Shown piece by piece: positions 40,539-52,383 of a DNA stretch of 64,000 nt. The notes under the pieces are model-generated. The model saw nothing but the letters and a program-made list of their open reading frames with translations. It ran no database searches and had not been told where the DNA came from. This DNA comes from Myxococcus stipitatus DSM 14675 (lineage in GTDB: Bacteria > Myxococcota > Myxococcia > Myxococcales > Myxococcaceae): NCBI RefSeq assembly GCF_000331735.1, contig NC_020126.1, forward strand, positions 8,249,501-8,313,500, given 5' to 3'. The translations under genes were made by a program, and so were the position numbers. Numbering within the stretch: the first letter of the stretch is position 1; each line of letters opens with the position of its first letter.

Positions 40539-41729
40539 ATGGAGCCCCTCTTCACGCCCGAGCAACTGGCGGAGATTCACGCGTACCACCTGCCGTACTA
40601 CGTCCGCGCGGCGGTGGACCCTTTCGCGAAGGTGCTCCTGCTGGCCTTGCTGCTGGGGGTGCTCGTCCGGCCCTTCTTCCGCATGGCGACATCGGTCGCC
40701 GGAGGGCTGGAGCGAGGGCTGGGCTTCCTTCGCACCGCGCCCGTGAGCCGTGCCTTCTTTCAAGCCATGGACCGGCTGTGGGGCGAAGCGGGCTGGGGCG
40801 CGGCCGTCATCTTCGCGTTGATGACGGACCTGTTCGTCAAGCTCATCTACGCACCCGTGGATGTCTGGTTCGCGTACACGCTGGAACACCGGCACGGCAT
40901 GTCCAACTACACGCCCGCCGCTTTCGCGTGGGACCTGTTCAAGGGCCACTTGATGGGGGCGTTCGCCATCGCCGCGCTCGTGATTGGCATGTACGGGCTG
41001 GCTCGCCGCACGCGCCACTGGTGGTGGATTCTAGGGGTGCCCGTCGCGCTGCTGATGCTCGTCTCCGCCGCGCTGGACCCCTACCGGAGCCGGCTCTACT
41101 TCGAGCAAGAGCCACTGCCGCCGGGAGCACTGCGCACGCGAATCACAGAGCTGATGACCCAGGCGGACATTCCGTTCTCCGACGTGCTCGTCGAGAAGAC
41201 CTCCGTCGCGTCACGCAGGCTCCAGGCGTACTTCGCGGGCCAGGGTCCCACGCGCACCATCGTGCTCAACGATGTCATCATCCAAGAACTGGGTGAGGAG
41301 GAGGTGCTCGCCGCCGTGGCCCATGAAGCGGGCCACATCCACGAGCCCAAGTGGCCCGGGCGTATCGCGTCTTCGCTTGCGCTGGTGGCGCTGCTCTTCG
41401 CCATCGACCGGCTCCTACGCAGAGCCTCCACACGGGGCTGGTTCGGGACCACCCGCTTCGCGGACATCCGGACCTTGCCGCTGCTGTCCCTCATCCTGTT
41501 CGTCGTCTCGCTCGTGGGAGGCCCCATCGCCGGGACGTTCTCGCGCGAGCGTGAGCGCGAAGCAGACCGCTTCGCCCTGCGACTGACACACGACACCGAT
41601 GCGTTCCGCCGGATGCTCGTGAAGGCTGCTCGCGTCAACAAGATGGACCCGGAACCGCCGCGCTGGGTCGTCCTCAAGGGCATGAGCCATCCGCCCATCG
41701 CCGAACGGCTCGCCAGCTTGCCGACGCCC
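40539..41729 (+). CDS. M48-family (Ste24-type) membrane metallopeptidase
   Basis: A 397-residue zinc protease with several transmembrane segments (about 25-45, 75-95, 138-170, 280-300) and the active-site motif HEAGH (262-266), with the third ligand Glu in EREREADRFAL near 335-345. The N-terminal membrane region and the fold correspond to CAAX prenyl protease 1/Ste24. Bacterial members handle misfolded or membrane proteins. It starts 65 bp after the TPR lipoprotein gene on the same strand; the stop is the TGA at 41730-41732. Confidence 0.92.
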
Positions 41730-41751
41730 TGAATCAAAAAAGCGGCCGACA

Positions 41752-41793
41752 GGTGGGCTCCACCACTCCCTTCCCCTTTCACCTGAGCCCACC
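41752..41793. terminator. Candidate bidirectional terminator after the M48 gene
   Basis: Perfect 9-bp inverted repeat GGTGGGCTC (41752-41760) and GAGCCCACC (41785-41793), 20 bp after the M48 stop. AAAAAA at 41736-41741 would give a U-run for transcripts arriving from the right on the minus strand, though it lies 10 bases from the stem. Confidence 0.4.
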
Positions 41794-42050
41794 CGCCGAC
41801 AGCCCGCCACCGAGACACTCCCCCGAGATCCGGCGGCGTTTGCAGCCATTCCCAGCGACTACGGCTGGGAGCACATCGTCAATGTTGTCGCCACGCCCCG
41901 GCGCCGCTGACGCCTTCCCTACCGCCAACTGACGGCGACCTTCGGTGCCGCAAGTCCGCCTGCACTGTCCCCACTAGCAAGCACGGCTGACACGCCCCGG
42001 ACTCACGGTCCCTGCCCCTTTCACAGGGCCCTCTCGCCAAGGACCGTCGG

Positions 42051-42770
42051 CGCCCTCCCCCCAGCGAGTCCTCCTCCCGTCACCGAGCACCGACATCACA
42101 TTCCTTCCCTCAGTTCCTGCGGGCGCGACCCAGCCCTCCACCACCAAGCACCACCGGCGCCCCTCGCTCCCATCCCCAGCGAGCCCTCCACCACCATCCC
42201 CATCACCGGGCGCCGACAGCCTCCCCAACCACCGCCAATCCACATCCACCGCCGGCGCCCCTCGCCCCCAACCCCAGCGAGTCCTTCACCACCATCCCCA
42301 TCACCGGGCGCCGACAGCCTCTCCAACCACCACTCCCCCCGCATCCACTGCCAAGCCCCACCGGAGCCCCTCGCTCCCAACGCCAGCGAGTCCTCCACCA
42401 CCATCCCCATCACCGGGCGCTGACAGCCCCCCAACCACCGCTCCACCGCCAGCGCCCCCACGCCCCCCACCACCATCGCCATCACCGGGCACCGACAGAC
42501 TCCCCAGCCACCGCCAGCGCCCCCACGCCCCTCCACCACCATCCCCGTCACTGGGCGCCGACAGCCCCCCAACCACCGCTCCCCCCGCATCCACCGCCAG
42601 CGCCCCACCGGTGCCCCTCGCTCCCAACCCCAGCGAGCCCTTCCCCAACCTCCGCTCCGCCGCGAATCCACCGCCACTGCCCAACACCGCCGGCGCCCCT
42701 CGCCCCCAACCCCAGCGAGTCCTCCACCACCACCCCCATCACCAAGCGCCGGCGGCTCCCCCCACTCCCG
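42051..42770. repeat. C-rich degenerate tandem repeat array
   Basis: Plus strand strongly C-rich and G-poor. The core CCATCCCCATCACCGGGCG followed by CCGACAGCC recurs, with the CCGACAGC element starting at 42213, 42311, 42420, 42492 and 42558 and degenerate copies at 42090 and 42749. It is flanked by two other recurring blocks (CCCAACCCCAGCGAGTCC and CCGCATCCACCGCCAG). Spacings (123, 98, 109, 72, 66, 191) are mostly not multiples of three. The minus strand has closely spaced G-runs (GGGG-TT-GGGGG-CGA-GGGG per unit). Confidence 0.85.
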
Positions 42771-43295
42771 CTACAACTGGTCCGAGTCCTCCTTCAGCTT
42801 CTCCACCGCCACCAACGTGATGGCCTTCACCAGCGCCCTCGCCCGCCGTCCCGCCGCGGTCTCTCCATGCGGGTCCACCTCCACCGCGTTGGAGAGGTCC
42901 GTGAAGCCCTGCCGCTCTCCCTTACGCAGGTACAGCTCCCCTCGATTCGCCAACGCCACCGGATGCGCCGCATCCCGCGCCAACGCCGCGCTGTACTCCG
43001 CGATGGCCTCCTCCAACCGCCCCAGCCGCTGGTACACGGTGCCCAGCGCCGCGTGTGCCCCCGCATCCCTCGGGTTCCCCGCCACCAATCCCTCGAAGAG
43101 GATGCGCGCCTCCTCCAGCCGCCCCGCCGCAGCCAGGTCACACCCCACCTGCGCGATGGCCTTCGCCTCCTCGAACGTCATCCCCTCCACCTCCGCCCAG
43201 GTCGACTCGCCCCGCGCGAACGACCGCATCCGCCGCACCACTCCGCTCTCCATCCGCACCCCCTCCATCGCCTCATGCTTGATGACGCGTCCCAT
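42771..43295 (-). CDS. TPR protein resembling a type III secretion (SycD/LcrH-like) chaperone
   Basis: A 174-residue protein with about three TPR units: DLAAAGRLEEARILFEGLVA, GAHAALGTVYQRLGRLEEAI and ALANRGELYLRKGERQGFTD. No signal or membrane segment, so cytoplasmic. The size and the three-TPR layout fit class II chaperones of translocators. It begins 8 bp after the stop of the HrpF/NolX-like gene; chaperones commonly neighbour their translocator. ATG 43295 has AGAGGG upstream; a GTG four codons earlier overlaps the preceding stop. TPR is certain, the chaperone role inferred. Confidence 0.75.
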   Translation of the reverse strand: MGRVIKHEAMEGVRMESGVVRRMRSFARGESTWAEVEGMTFEEAKAIAQVGCDLAAAGRLEEARILFEGLVAGNPRDAGAHAALGTVYQRLGRLEEAIAEYSAALARDAAHPVALANRGELYLRKGERQGFTDLSNAVEVDPHGETAAGRRARALVKAITLVAVEKLKEDSDQL

Positions 43296-43303
43296 GGTCC
43301 CTC

Positions 43304-44815
43304 TCACGCGTTGCGCAGGTTGGAGATGGCCGTCTTCGCCATCTCGTTGAACTTCGCGGACATGTTGCTCATCAGGTCGAACATCGACTTGCGCTTCTCC
43401 ACGAGCCGCTGAAGCCGCAACTCCAACGCCCGCATGTCACCGTCGATCTTCGCCGCCGCCCTCTTGTCCGCATCCGTCGTCCCCAACACCGCGCGGTTCT
43501 CCCCCGCGCTCGCCATCTGGCCCATCACCTCCAGAATCTCGTCCTCCGTCTCGCTGGAGATGGCCCCCAAGATGGCCTGCACCTTGTCCTCGATGCTCAT
43601 GCGCGGGTCGTCGATGAGGGCCCGCACGTTCGACCCCTTCTCCGTCGACGTGCTCGGCGTCTTCCCCCCGGACAGCGCGAGCTCCGCCGTCACGTCCCCC
43701 GGCCCGATGACGCCGTCACGACTCCCCTTCCCCGCCGCCATCTCCAACCGGTCGAAGTACTCAGGGTGGTCCTTGAAGAACTGGGCCGCGCGCTTCAGCG
43801 TCGACGACACCGCCGGATTCTCCAGCAGCGCCACCAGGTTCTCCCGCGACACGCGATCATCCTTCGCCCCCACCGCCGTATCGAACGTGCCCCAGTTGTC
43901 GCGAAGCACCTTCACCGCGTCGAGGTACTCACCGAAGTCCGGCTCCTTCGACGTGGGCAGCTTGCTCCCCTCCGTACCGCCAGGCCGCGGAGGCTGACCT
44001 CCCGTCGTCGGAGGACGTGTCCCCGGCGAAGCTCCCCCCGTCGTCGGAGGGCGCGTCCCCGGTGAAGTCCCCCCCGTCGAAGGAGGACGCGTCCCCCCCG
44101 TCGTCGGCGGCCGAGTCCCCGTCGTGGGCGGGCACGTCTCCGGCTCCGACTTCGGAGGCGTCCGAGGAGCCTCGGGCCTGCCGTAGCGCACGAACTCCTC
44201 GCGCACCCGCTTCAGCTCGGAGCGAATCCCCGACAGCTTGATGCGGTCGTCGTTGTGCAGCGCCCCCATGAACGAGAAGAGCTGAGACCCCAACCCGCTC
44301 GAGTCCACGCGCTCGAACAGCGCCGTGTTCTCCATCAGGAAGCGGGCCGCGCCACGAAGCTGGGGCGACAGGCTCGCGTCATTCGCCACGCGGCGCAGCT
44401 CCTCCTTCGACAGCGACCCCGACTTCTTCCCATCCGCCAGGTCCAGCTGGTCGAAGTTCGCCTCCAGGACCTTCAGCGCCGCCTCGTACTCCAACATCTT
44501 CGGGTCCAACGGACGGGCCCCTGCGGCCAACAGGGCCGCGGCCGACGACGCGTAACCCTCCGCCTGCCTCGCGAACGAGACCTTCCCCGCCGAGTACTCC
44601 GTCTTCGCGGGCGGGTTCTTCTTCAGCTCATCCGCCACCCCCACCGCGCCACTGGCCGCCAACAGCACGTTCCCCGTCGCCACCCCCTCCACCGTCTTGA
44701 TGGAGTGGGAGATGAGGGGCGGCAGCCCCCGCGCGTCCCCCGCGCCGTCCGTGCCCACGCCCCCCGAGCCGTTCCCCGCCAGCAGGCTCGCCGCGCCCTT
44801 CAAGAAATCCACCAT
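43304..44815 (-). CDS. HrpF/NolX-like putative type III translocator
   Basis: A 503-residue protein without a Sec signal. Two homologous domains follow the HrpF/NolX pattern: first at about 107-165 (ALKVLEANFDQLDLADGKKS, then SLSKEELRRV, RGAARFLMENTALFERVD), second at about 295-365 (AVKVLRDNWGTFD, AAQFFKDHPEYFDRLEMAAG, DGVIGPGDV). The EF-hand-like DxxxSGxLSKEEL loop is part of that pattern. Between them lies a Pro/Thr/Gly repeat linker (RPPTTGG units). The C-terminal 60 residues are a coiled coil. I chose ATG 44815 (MVDFLKGAASLL). Other secretion genes are absent. Family call is by eye. Confidence 0.72.
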   Translation of the reverse strand: MVDFLKGAASLLAGNGSGGVGTDGAGDARGLPPLISHSIKTVEGVATGNVLLAASGAVGVADELKKNPPAKTEYSAGKVSFARQAEGYASSAAALLAAGARPLDPKMLEYEAALKVLEANFDQLDLADGKKSGSLSKEELRRVANDASLSPQLRGAARFLMENTALFERVDSSGLGSQLFSFMGALHNDDRIKLSGIRSELKRVREEFVRYGRPEAPRTPPKSEPETCPPTTGTRPPTTGGTRPPSTGGTSPGTRPPTTGGASPGTRPPTTGGQPPRPGGTEGSKLPTSKEPDFGEYLDAVKVLRDNWGTFDTAVGAKDDRVSRENLVALLENPAVSSTLKRAAQFFKDHPEYFDRLEMAAGKGSRDGVIGPGDVTAELALSGGKTPSTSTEKGSNVRALIDDPRMSIEDKVQAILGAISSETEDEILEVMGQMASAGENRAVLGTTDADKRAAAKIDGDMRALELRLQRLVEKRKSMFDLMSNMSAKFNEMAKTAISNLRNA

Positions 44816-45005
44816 GCGACCTCCCACGCGGCGGATTGGAAGGTGTGCCGCGCGATGGGTCGTCCGGATTGCAGCGGGGATGCCGGAAGGGAGCGCGGGT
44901 GCCTCCCAAGCGAATTCCACCGGTTAGCAGGACTGACAACCACCGCATGTCCCCCACATTGGACCAGCGGTCCGCGATGGAGGATGCGGTTAAGGTGCCG
45001 GCCGT

Positions 45006-45470
45006 ATGCGTACCCTGGGTTTGGACTTCGGAACCAAGACCATCGGGGTGGCCGTCTCGGATGGCCTGGGGCTCACCGCCCAGGGTGTCACCACCATCCG
45101 GCGCACCTCGCTGAAAGCGGACCTCGCCGCGCTCGCCGCGCTCGTACAAGAGTACGAGGCGGACCGCTTCGTCATCGGGCTGCCCCTCAACATGGATGGC
45201 TCGGAGGGCCCGCGCGCGGAGGCCTCGCGCAAGTTCGCGGACACCGTGACCCAGTCCCTGGGCATCCAGGTGGAGCTCGTGGACGAGCGCCTGTCCACCG
45301 TCGCCGCCACCCGCACCCTCCTGGAGGCGGACGTCAGCCGCGCCCGCCGCAAGGAGGTCATCGACCAGGTGGCCGCGCAGTTCATCCTCCAGGGCTGGCT
45401 GGACGCCCGCCGCCCCTCGGACACCGCCGCGTACCACGCGGACGACGACTACGACGACCCGGAGCCCTGA
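45006..45470 (+). CDS. ruvX: Putative Holliday junction resolvase / 16S rRNA-processing nuclease YqgF
   Basis: A 154-residue RNase H-fold protein. Motifs: LGLDFGTKTIGVAVSD (first catalytic Asp) at the N-terminus, FVIGLPLNMDGSEGPRA, VELVDERLSTVAA and the C-terminal Asp in EVIDQVAAQFILQGWL. Normal length. The last 15 residues are an acidic extension (HADDDYDDPEP). Divergent from the type III translocator-like gene (190-bp gap), convergent with the glycosyltransferase gene. Confidence 0.95.
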   Translation: MRTLGLDFGTKTIGVAVSDGLGLTAQGVTTIRRTSLKADLAALAALVQEYEADRFVIGLPLNMDGSEGPRAEASRKFADTVTQSLGIQVELVDERLSTVAATRTLLEADVSRARRKEVIDQVAAQFILQGWLDARRPSDTAAYHADDDYDDPEP

Positions 45471-45493
45471 GGGCCCCGAGCCCCGCCCGCCCC

Positions 45494-47077
45494 CTACGGC
45501 CGGCGGCGATACACGTGCAGCGGCGCCGAGAAGCCCTCCAGCTCCTCGTAGGCCACGCCGTCCAGCGTCAGCGTGCGCCCCTCCAGCTTCACCCCAGGGT
45601 CCTTCACCAAGGCGCCCTGGTCGAAGCGCACCAACACCTCCGGCCGAGCCTCCGCCATCAGCTTCCGGAACGTGTCCCACCGCACGCGCGCGATGCGCTC
45701 CTCCGGCAGGCCCGAGAAGAACGCCACCTGGAGGTCCATGTAGCTGGGGTCGTCATCCAGGGCCAGGGAGCCGCCCTTCGCGGCCACCTCGGCCTTCACG
45801 AAGTCCGCCACCTGCATCACGGGCCGCGGATTCGTCGACGTGGGGCTCACGGGCCTGAGCGTGTCCTGGAACCGCCCGTCCGCGCGGAACGTGTAGAGGC
45901 CCACCGCCAGGGGCAGCACCACCGCGAGCACCGCCGTCACGCCCGCCAGCACCTTGCGAGCTCCCTCGCCCCGCGCGGCCATCAGCGCGCCGAAGCCCAC
46001 CGCCACGAACACCGGCAACACCGACAGCTGCGTCACCGTGAAGCGCCCCAGCGGAACGAAGTTCGCCAGCACCGCCGCCCGGAACGTGAAGTACAGCGTG
46101 GGCAGCACCGCCGCCACCACCAGCCAGCGCGTGTCCGGCCGCTGCTTCCACGCCTTCACCATCCCCCACATCCCCAACAGCGCCACCCCCGGCGACAGCG
46201 TCAACAGCGCCACCCCGGGCCAGAAGAACAGCTGTTGCACCCGCCATCCGATGGCAAGACCCGACCCCGCCGACGACTGAACCCAGCCCCGGTGGAAGTC
46301 CTCCACCGCCTTCAGCGGGAAGAACGGGTCGCCGTGCATCAGCTCGTTGCCCTGCATCCACAGCAGGGGGAACGGCAGGCACGCCAGGCCAAAGCCCACC
46401 GCGCGCGTCACGGACGCCACCTTGTCCTTGCTGCTGAACAGCAACGCCACGCTCAGCAACGGGATGTACATCCACGCGTCGTAGCGCAGGGCACAGGCCA
46501 GGTTGAGCATCAGCGCCGCCTGGAACAGGGGCAGGAAGCGGTTCTCGTCCACCCCTTCCGCGTACAGCGCGAACGCCGCCAGCATGAAGAACAGGGACAC
46601 CGCCTCGCTGCCGGCCGTGGTGGAGAACTGCAGGTGCATGCCCCACGCGGCGAAGGACAGGCCGGCCACCACGCCCGCGCGCCAGCCGAACAACCGCCGC
46701 GTCAGCGCGAACAACGGCACCACCGACAGCACGCCGAACAACAGGCTCACCGCGCGGCCCGCCACCTCCCTGTCCAGCACGGACAAGGCCGCGCCCACCA
46801 GGTACATGTGCAGGGGGCCGAACTGGTAGGCGCCGTCGCCGTACGCGGTGATGACGTGCGGCGCGCGCAGCCACCGCTCCGCCAGCTCCGTGCGCACCAC
46901 CGCGTCGCCGTAGAGGTTCTCGTTGGCCACGAACACCAGCAGGCGCGGCAACAGGGCCACCACCAACAGCATCCCCACCAGCCAGCGCGTGCTCGGCTCG
47001 GGCGTGGGTGAAGGAACCGCCGCCAGGCTCGGCGTGGGGGACGATGGATGAGAGACGGAAGTAGGGGCGGTCGCCAT
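45494..47077 (-). CDS. GT39/ArnT-like membrane glycosyltransferase
   Basis: A 527-residue polytopic inner-membrane protein (about 10-11 helices) of the dolichyl-phosphate-mannose transferase fold. Features: first helix MLLVVALLPRLLVFVAN, then a periplasmic loop with the acidic pair in NENLYGDAVVRTELAERW, AWGMHLQFSTTAGSEAVSLF in a later loop, and a C-terminal soluble domain (about 420-527). Substrate is probably a polyprenyl-linked sugar, target unknown. A 25-residue Pro/Ser N-terminal tail precedes the first helix. Divergent from prkA. Confidence 0.85.
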   Translation of the reverse strand: MATAPTSVSHPSSPTPSLAAVPSPTPEPSTRWLVGMLLVVALLPRLLVFVANENLYGDAVVRTELAERWLRAPHVITAYGDGAYQFGPLHMYLVGAALSVLDREVAGRAVSLLFGVLSVVPLFALTRRLFGWRAGVVAGLSFAAWGMHLQFSTTAGSEAVSLFFMLAAFALYAEGVDENRFLPLFQAALMLNLACALRYDAWMYIPLLSVALLFSSKDKVASVTRAVGFGLACLPFPLLWMQGNELMHGDPFFPLKAVEDFHRGWVQSSAGSGLAIGWRVQQLFFWPGVALLTLSPGVALLGMWGMVKAWKQRPDTRWLVVAAVLPTLYFTFRAAVLANFVPLGRFTVTQLSVLPVFVAVGFGALMAARGEGARKVLAGVTAVLAVVLPLAVGLYTFRADGRFQDTLRPVSPTSTNPRPVMQVADFVKAEVAAKGGSLALDDDPSYMDLQVAFFSGLPEERIARVRWDTFRKLMAEARPEVLVRFDQGALVKDPGVKLEGRTLTLDGVAYEELEGFSAPLHVYRRRP

Positions 47078-47635
47078 GTCGCGCGGGAGGATACGCAGGG
47101 ACGGCCCAAAGCCAAGCCGACGACCTGGAACTTCACCCTTAGCGAAGCCCGCGTCCGAACCTCACCCGGCTCGTGTCCGCTCGCACCACCGCGACACGAC
47201 CGTGCGCAAGGCGGCGAATGTATCACCCTTCGGGCCGAGTCCGCTCGCCTGGCTGCCCCCGACATGTGGAGCGAACGGAGACGCCACCCCACAGCCACCA
47301 GACACTCCCGTCGTGTCCGGCACCTGGAAAAGCCTTCAGGCGTTCAATACCCCTCGCGTGGAGGGGGGGAGCCTCCCCCCGTGGAATCGCCGCCCTATAA
47401 TCATCCGTGCCTCTTCACCCCGTGGAGGGGGCGCGCCGATGTGGCGTTCTGCCCCTGACACGAGCGTAACGCGCGGTCCCATTCCGCGGCGGGGTCCCGA
47501 ATTGGCTGCAGGGCTGTCGTGCCTGGGACCTCGGCGGGATGGGTGTGGAATGGCAAACCAGCCCTCCAGGTTCACCATTCTGGCCCCCTAGGGCGCGAGT
47601 GTTTCGCACTCCTGGCGGGCCCCCGAGGGAGAGAC
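47078..47635. other. Divergent intergenic region between glycosyltransferase and prkA
   Basis: 558 bp with no supported gene; frames here lack ribosome-binding sites and family matches. It contains a 7-bp G/C hairpin GGGGGGA (47364-47370) / TCCCCCC (47374-47380) and a TATAAT at 47396-47401 without a fitting -35. I looked for a sigma-54 (TGGC/TTGC) site ahead of prkA and found none. Long untranslated leader or unrecognised regulatory sites are likely. Confidence 0.55.
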
Positions 47636-49699
<2,064 letters not shown>

Positions 49700-49725
49700 C
49701 ACCTTCAGGAGAGGGGCGAGCCGTC

Positions 49726-50835
49726 GTGACCTTGAAGATCCACCAGGACCATTCCCGCTTCAAACAGATTGTCCGCGGGAAGATCAAAGCCAATCTGCGC
49801 AAGTACGTGCAGAAGGGGGAGATGATCGGCAAGAAGGGCAAGGATGCCATCAGCATCCCCATTCCCTTCATCGACATCCCCCGCTTCAAGTACGGCCACA
49901 AGGAGCAGGGAGGCGTTGGACAAGGGGATGGAGAGGTGGGCCAGCAGCTCGGCCCCGGGGCGGTGGAGCCCGGGGATGGGCACCAGGCCGGCCAGGGCGA
50001 GGGCGACCATGCCCTGGAGGTGGACGTCACGCTGGAGGAGCTGGCGCAAATCCTGGGCGAAGAGCTCCAGCTCCCCCACATCGAGCGGCGCCACAACGAG
50101 AAGATCATCACCCAGAAGATTCGCTACACCGGCATCAACACCACCGGTCCCGAGTCGCTGCGCCACTTCAAGCGCACCTTCAAACAGGCCCTGCGGCGTC
50201 AAATCGCCGCGGGCACGTATGACCCCGCGCGTCCCGTCATCATCCCCACGCGCGAGGACCGCCGCTATCGCAGCTACAAGCTCCAGGACCTGCCGGAGAC
50301 CAACGCGGTCATCATCTACATGATGGACGTGTCCGGCTCGATGGGTGACGAGCAGAAGGAGATCGTCCGCATCGAGAGCTTCTGGCTCGATACGTGGCTG
50401 CGCCACCAATACAAGGGCCTGGAGGCGCGCTACATCATCCACGACGCGGTGGCGCGCGAAGTGGACCGCGACACCTTCTTCCACACCCGCGAGTCCGGCG
50501 GGACGATGATCTCCAGCGCCTACAAGCTCTGCCGCGACATCATCCAGGCGGACTACCCCAAGAGCGCCTGGAACATCTACCCGTTCCACTTCAGCGACGG
50601 CGACAACTGGAGCGCGGACGACACGCGCCAGTGCATCGAGATGCTGCGCAATGACGTGCTGCCCAACGTCAACCAGTTCGCCTACGGCCAGGTGGAGTCA
50701 CCCTACGGCAGCGGCCAGTTCATCAAGGACCTGCGCGAGGCGGTGGGGGACACGCCCAACGTCGCGCTCAGCGAAATCGCGGACAAGGACGCCATCTACG
50801 CCTCCATCAAGGACTTCCTCGGCAAGGGACGCTGA
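49726..50835 (+). CDS. yeaH: DUF444 (YeaH-type) VWA-like protein
   Basis: A 369-residue protein from a GTG start with AGGAGAGGGG upstream. N-terminal basic segment, a Gly/Gln/Asp-rich linker ([17 protein letters not shown]), and a C-terminal von Willebrand A-like domain with MIDAS sequence [12 protein letters not shown] and [16 protein letters not shown]. Family members are encoded between prkA and spoVR throughout Proteobacteria and Firmicutes and are thought to act with the PrkA kinase; the molecular role is unknown. Spacing to prkA is 26 bp. Confidence 0.95.
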   Translation: MTLKIHQDHSRFKQIVRGKIKANLRKYVQKGEMIGKKGKDAISIPIPFIDIPRFKYGHKEQGGVGQGDGEVGQQLGPGAVEPGDGHQAGQGEGDHALEVDVTLEELAQILGEELQLPHIERRHNEKIITQKIRYTGINTTGPESLRHFKRTFKQALRRQIAAGTYDPARPVIIPTREDRRYRSYKLQDLPETNAVIIYMMDVSGSMGDEQKEIVRIESFWLDTWLRHQYKGLEARYIIHDAVAREVDRDTFFHTRESGGTMISSAYKLCRDIIQADYPKSAWNIYPFHFSDGDNWSADDTRQCIEMLRNDVLPNVNQFAYGQVESPYGSGQFIKDLREAVGDTPNVALSEIADKDAIYASIKDFLGKGR

Positions 50836-50871
50836 CGTCAGCGCGCCCGAGCCCCTCGGAGAGACTTCCAG

Positions 50872-52365
50872 ATGCCCAAGAGCCTCACACCCCGTCTCGC
50901 CGCCTTGAGGGATGAAATCCACGGCTATGCGAAGGAGTTCGGCCTGGACTTCTTCGACACCGTCTTCGAGATGGTGTCCTACGACGAGATGAACATGGTG
51001 GCCGCCTACGGCGGCTTCCCCACCCGCTATCCCCACTGGCGCTGGGGCATGGAATACGAGCAGCTCGCCAAGGGGTACGAGTACGGGCTGAGCAAGATCT
51101 ACGAGCTCGTCATCAACAATGACCCCTGCTACGCCTACTTGATGGAGAGCAATCCGGAGGTGGACCAGAAGCTGGTCATGGCCCACGTGTACGGACACTG
51201 CGACTTCTTCAAGAACAACTTCTCCTTCCGACACACCAACCGGCGGATGATTGATGAGATGGCCAACCACGCCACCCGCGTGCGCCGGTGGGTGGACAAG
51301 ATTGGCGTGGAGAAGGTCGAGGACTTCATCGACCGCACGCTGAGCCTCGAGAACCTCATCGACCAGCACTCGCCGCACATCCGCCGCAACCCGGACCCTC
51401 GGCGCGCGGAGGATGAGCTCAAGGCGAATGAGCGCGTGGAGGGCTTCAAGGTCGGCCGCGAGTACATGCGCGGCTACATCAACCCGTCGGAGTTCCTCGA
51501 CTCCCAACGCAAGAAGGTGGAGGAGGAGAAGCAGCGCGCCAAGAAGTTCCCCGAGCGCCCCCAGCGCGACGTGCTGCTCTTCCTCCTGGAAGAGGCGCCG
51601 CTGGAGCCGTGGGAGTCGGACATCCTCGCGATCCTTCGTGAAGAGGCGCACTACTTCGCGCCCCAGGGCCAGACGAAGATCATGAACGAGGGCTGGGCCA
51701 GCTACTGGCACTCCACCATCATGACCCGCCGAGCCCTGCGCGATGATGAAATCATCGACTACGCGGACCACCACTCGGGCACCATGGGCACGCGCCCCGG
51801 CGCCATCAATCCCTACAAGCTGGGCATCGAGCTGTGGCGCGACATCGAGGAGCGGTGGAACAAGGGCCGCTTCGGCAAGGAATGGGACGAGTGTGACGAC
51901 TTGCGCGCCCGCCGCTCCTGGGACAAGAAGCTGGGCGCGGGCCGGGAGAAGATCTTCGAGGTCCGCAAGCACTACAACGACATCACCTTCATCGACACGT
52001 TCCTGACGCCCGAGTTCGCGATGGAGCAGAAGCTCTTCGTGTATGGCTTCAATGACAAGCGCAACTCATGGGAGATTCTCGACCGCGAGTTCCGCAAGGT
52101 GAAGAGCAAGCTGTTGCAAGGGCTCACCAACTTCGGCCAGCCCATCATCGAGGTCGTGGACGGCAACCACGAGAACCGGGGCGAGCTGCTGCTCGCGCAC
52201 AAGCACGACGGCCAGGACCTCAAGGGCGACTACGCCCGAGAGACGCTGCGCAACCTCCAGTCCCTCTGGCGCCGGCCCGTCAACATCATCACCCGCTATG
52301 ACAACAAGAGCGTGATGCTGCGCTTCGACGGGACGAACCACACGGAGAAGAAGGTGGAGCTGTAG
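50872..52365 (+). CDS. spoVR: SpoVR family protein
   Basis: A 497-residue homologue of Bacillus SpoVR (spore cortex formation) and E. coli YcgB. Conserved blocks visible: FEMVSYDEMNMVAAYGGFP near 32-50, RYPHWRWGMEYEQLAKGYEY, MAHVYGHCDFFKNN, MNEGWASYWHSTIMTR and RNSWEILDREFRKVK. Third gene of the prkA-yeaH-spoVR operon, 36 bp after yeaH. In myxobacteria such genes are plausible developmental or starvation genes. Convergent with the kinase gene 18 bp downstream. Confidence 0.97.
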   Translation: MPKSLTPRLAALRDEIHGYAKEFGLDFFDTVFEMVSYDEMNMVAAYGGFPTRYPHWRWGMEYEQLAKGYEYGLSKIYELVINNDPCYAYLMESNPEVDQKLVMAHVYGHCDFFKNNFSFRHTNRRMIDEMANHATRVRRWVDKIGVEKVEDFIDRTLSLENLIDQHSPHIRRNPDPRRAEDELKANERVEGFKVGREYMRGYINPSEFLDSQRKKVEEEKQRAKKFPERPQRDVLLFLLEEAPLEPWESDILAILREEAHYFAPQGQTKIMNEGWASYWHSTIMTRRALRDDEIIDYADHHSGTMGTRPGAINPYKLGIELWRDIEERWNKGRFGKEWDECDDLRARRSWDKKLGAGREKIFEVRKHYNDITFIDTFLTPEFAMEQKLFVYGFNDKRNSWEILDREFRKVKSKLLQGLTNFGQPIIEVVDGNHENRGELLLAHKHDGQDLKGDYARETLRNLQSLWRRPVNIITRYDNKSVMLRFDGTNHTEKKVEL

Positions 52366-52383
52366 CCCTCCCCTCCCCCGTGC

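Larger units (their letters stand above)
41733..42770. other. 1-kb gap without a supported gene
   Basis: Between the M48 protease and the minus-strand TPR gene. The left 300 bp shows only the hairpin listed separately and no coding frame with a ribosome-binding site. The right 700 bp is the C-rich repeat array. Glycine-rich minus-strand frames and proline-rich plus-strand frames exist here only because of composition. Confidence 0.7.

Noticed and set aside
42096-42677. Glycine/tryptophan-rich minus-strand frame in the C-rich array
   Set aside because: Repeat spacing is not a multiple of three, so successive repeat copies appear in different frames; no ribosome-binding site seen. The array is more likely non-coding.
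42051-42770. CRISPR array
   Set aside because: Intervals vary from 66 to 191 bp, units are degenerate and intervening sequence is itself repeated; no cas genes nearby.
44255-47011. 918-codon plus-strand frame spanning the translocator-like, ruvX and glycosyltransferase genes
   Set aside because: It overlaps three well-supported genes on both strands; its sequence is Arg/His/Gln-rich with no domain.
47396-47401. TATAAT -10 box ahead of prkA
   Set aside because: The sequence 17 bases upstream is C-rich with no -35 similarity, so a functional sigma-70 promoter cannot be supported.
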